NCBI RefSeq assembly: GCF_026676115.1 | Contig: NZ_JAPONB010000012.1 | Coordinates: 29,346 to 93,345, forward strand | Direction: 5' to 3' | Length of the DNA stretch: 64,000 bases | From: Salinimicrobium sp. TH3 | GTDB taxonomy: Bacteria > Bacteroidota > Bacteroidia > Flavobacteriales > Flavobacteriaceae | Part shown: positions 63,967 through 64,000 of the stretch, one piece after another | Layout: each line of letters begins with the position of its first letter | How positions within the stretch are numbered: position 1 is the stretch's first letter | Notes under the pieces: generated by a model | What the model was told of the DNA's origin: nothing | Databases searched by the model: none | Seen by the model: the letters and a program-made list of their open reading frames with translations, nothing else | Position numbers and translations under genes: made by a program

Positions 63967-64000
63967 CTGTGCGGGCGAAAGGACTTCCCTCGACTGCGCT

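Noticed and set aside
63967..64000. Possible tRNA 3' end (minus strand GTCCTTTCGCCCGCAC just before a terminator)
   Set aside because: The adjoining bases do not form a T-arm with a GTTCGA loop and instead resemble a CTCGACTGCGCT spacer repeat; too little sequence remains to judge.

Overview
The window looks like a chromosomal segment of a marine-type flavobacterium (Bacteroidota, Flavobacteriaceae, Gramella/Salegentibacter-like). This rests on flavobacterial families (DUF6448, DUF6064, DUF6544, BamA-like and TonB-dependent proteins), a mevalonate-pathway cluster, Bacteroidota-type promoters (TAnnTTTG) and moderate, AT-leaning base composition. The genus is an inference; no rRNA or tRNA gene was recognised.

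Layout. 1-2937: isoprenoid block read leftward (diphosphomevalonate decarboxylase, mevalonate kinase-like GHMP kinase, UbiA prenyltransferase) with a DUF4160-DUF2442 pair inserted. 3003-6284: two SDR dehydrogenases, a BaiN-like flavoprotein and a SemiSWEET transporter. 6390-8253: a compact operon of a GntA-like heme N-hydroxylase homologue, a PaiB-like flavin protein and a DUF1989 protein. 8321-14609: TerC, small proteins, a triple PepSY-like lipoprotein, a serine hydrolase and an AspT/YidE-type transporter. 14814-25993: an anaerobic block with pyruvate formate-lyase and its activase, an OFA-family transporter, a ResB-CcsA cytochrome c assembly fusion and the NrfHA nitrite reductase. Three of its transcription units carry a matching CRP/FNR-like palindrome exactly 31 bases from a promoter-like element.

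26139-41222: a loose region of single genes (serine hydrolases, BamA-like, CPBP protease, hemerythrin, P1 peptidase, alcohol dehydrogenase, a frameshifted DUF6064 gene) separated by long non-coding spacers built of recurring mosaic repeats, including a 389-bp element present twice at about 98% identity. 41223-44961: an AT-rich island encoding an 845-residue methyltransferase-like/dGTPase fusion, an overlapping 39-codon ORF and a DUF3644 protein with an RxxxxH HEPN-type motif. This is the best candidate for an undescribed, possibly antiphage, system.

45420-52177: an RND efflux operon (TolC, adaptor, pump and two small accessory genes) with repeats lodged between its genes. 52275-57963: a DUF3365 cytochrome lipoprotein, hypothetical envelope proteins and a spermidine-synthase-like methyltransferase fold protein. 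58091-61491: a probable copper-acquisition operon ending in an OprC/NosA-like TonB receptor that has both CxxxM and HxM motifs. The right end holds a membrane protein and a membrane-anchored AraC-type regulator.
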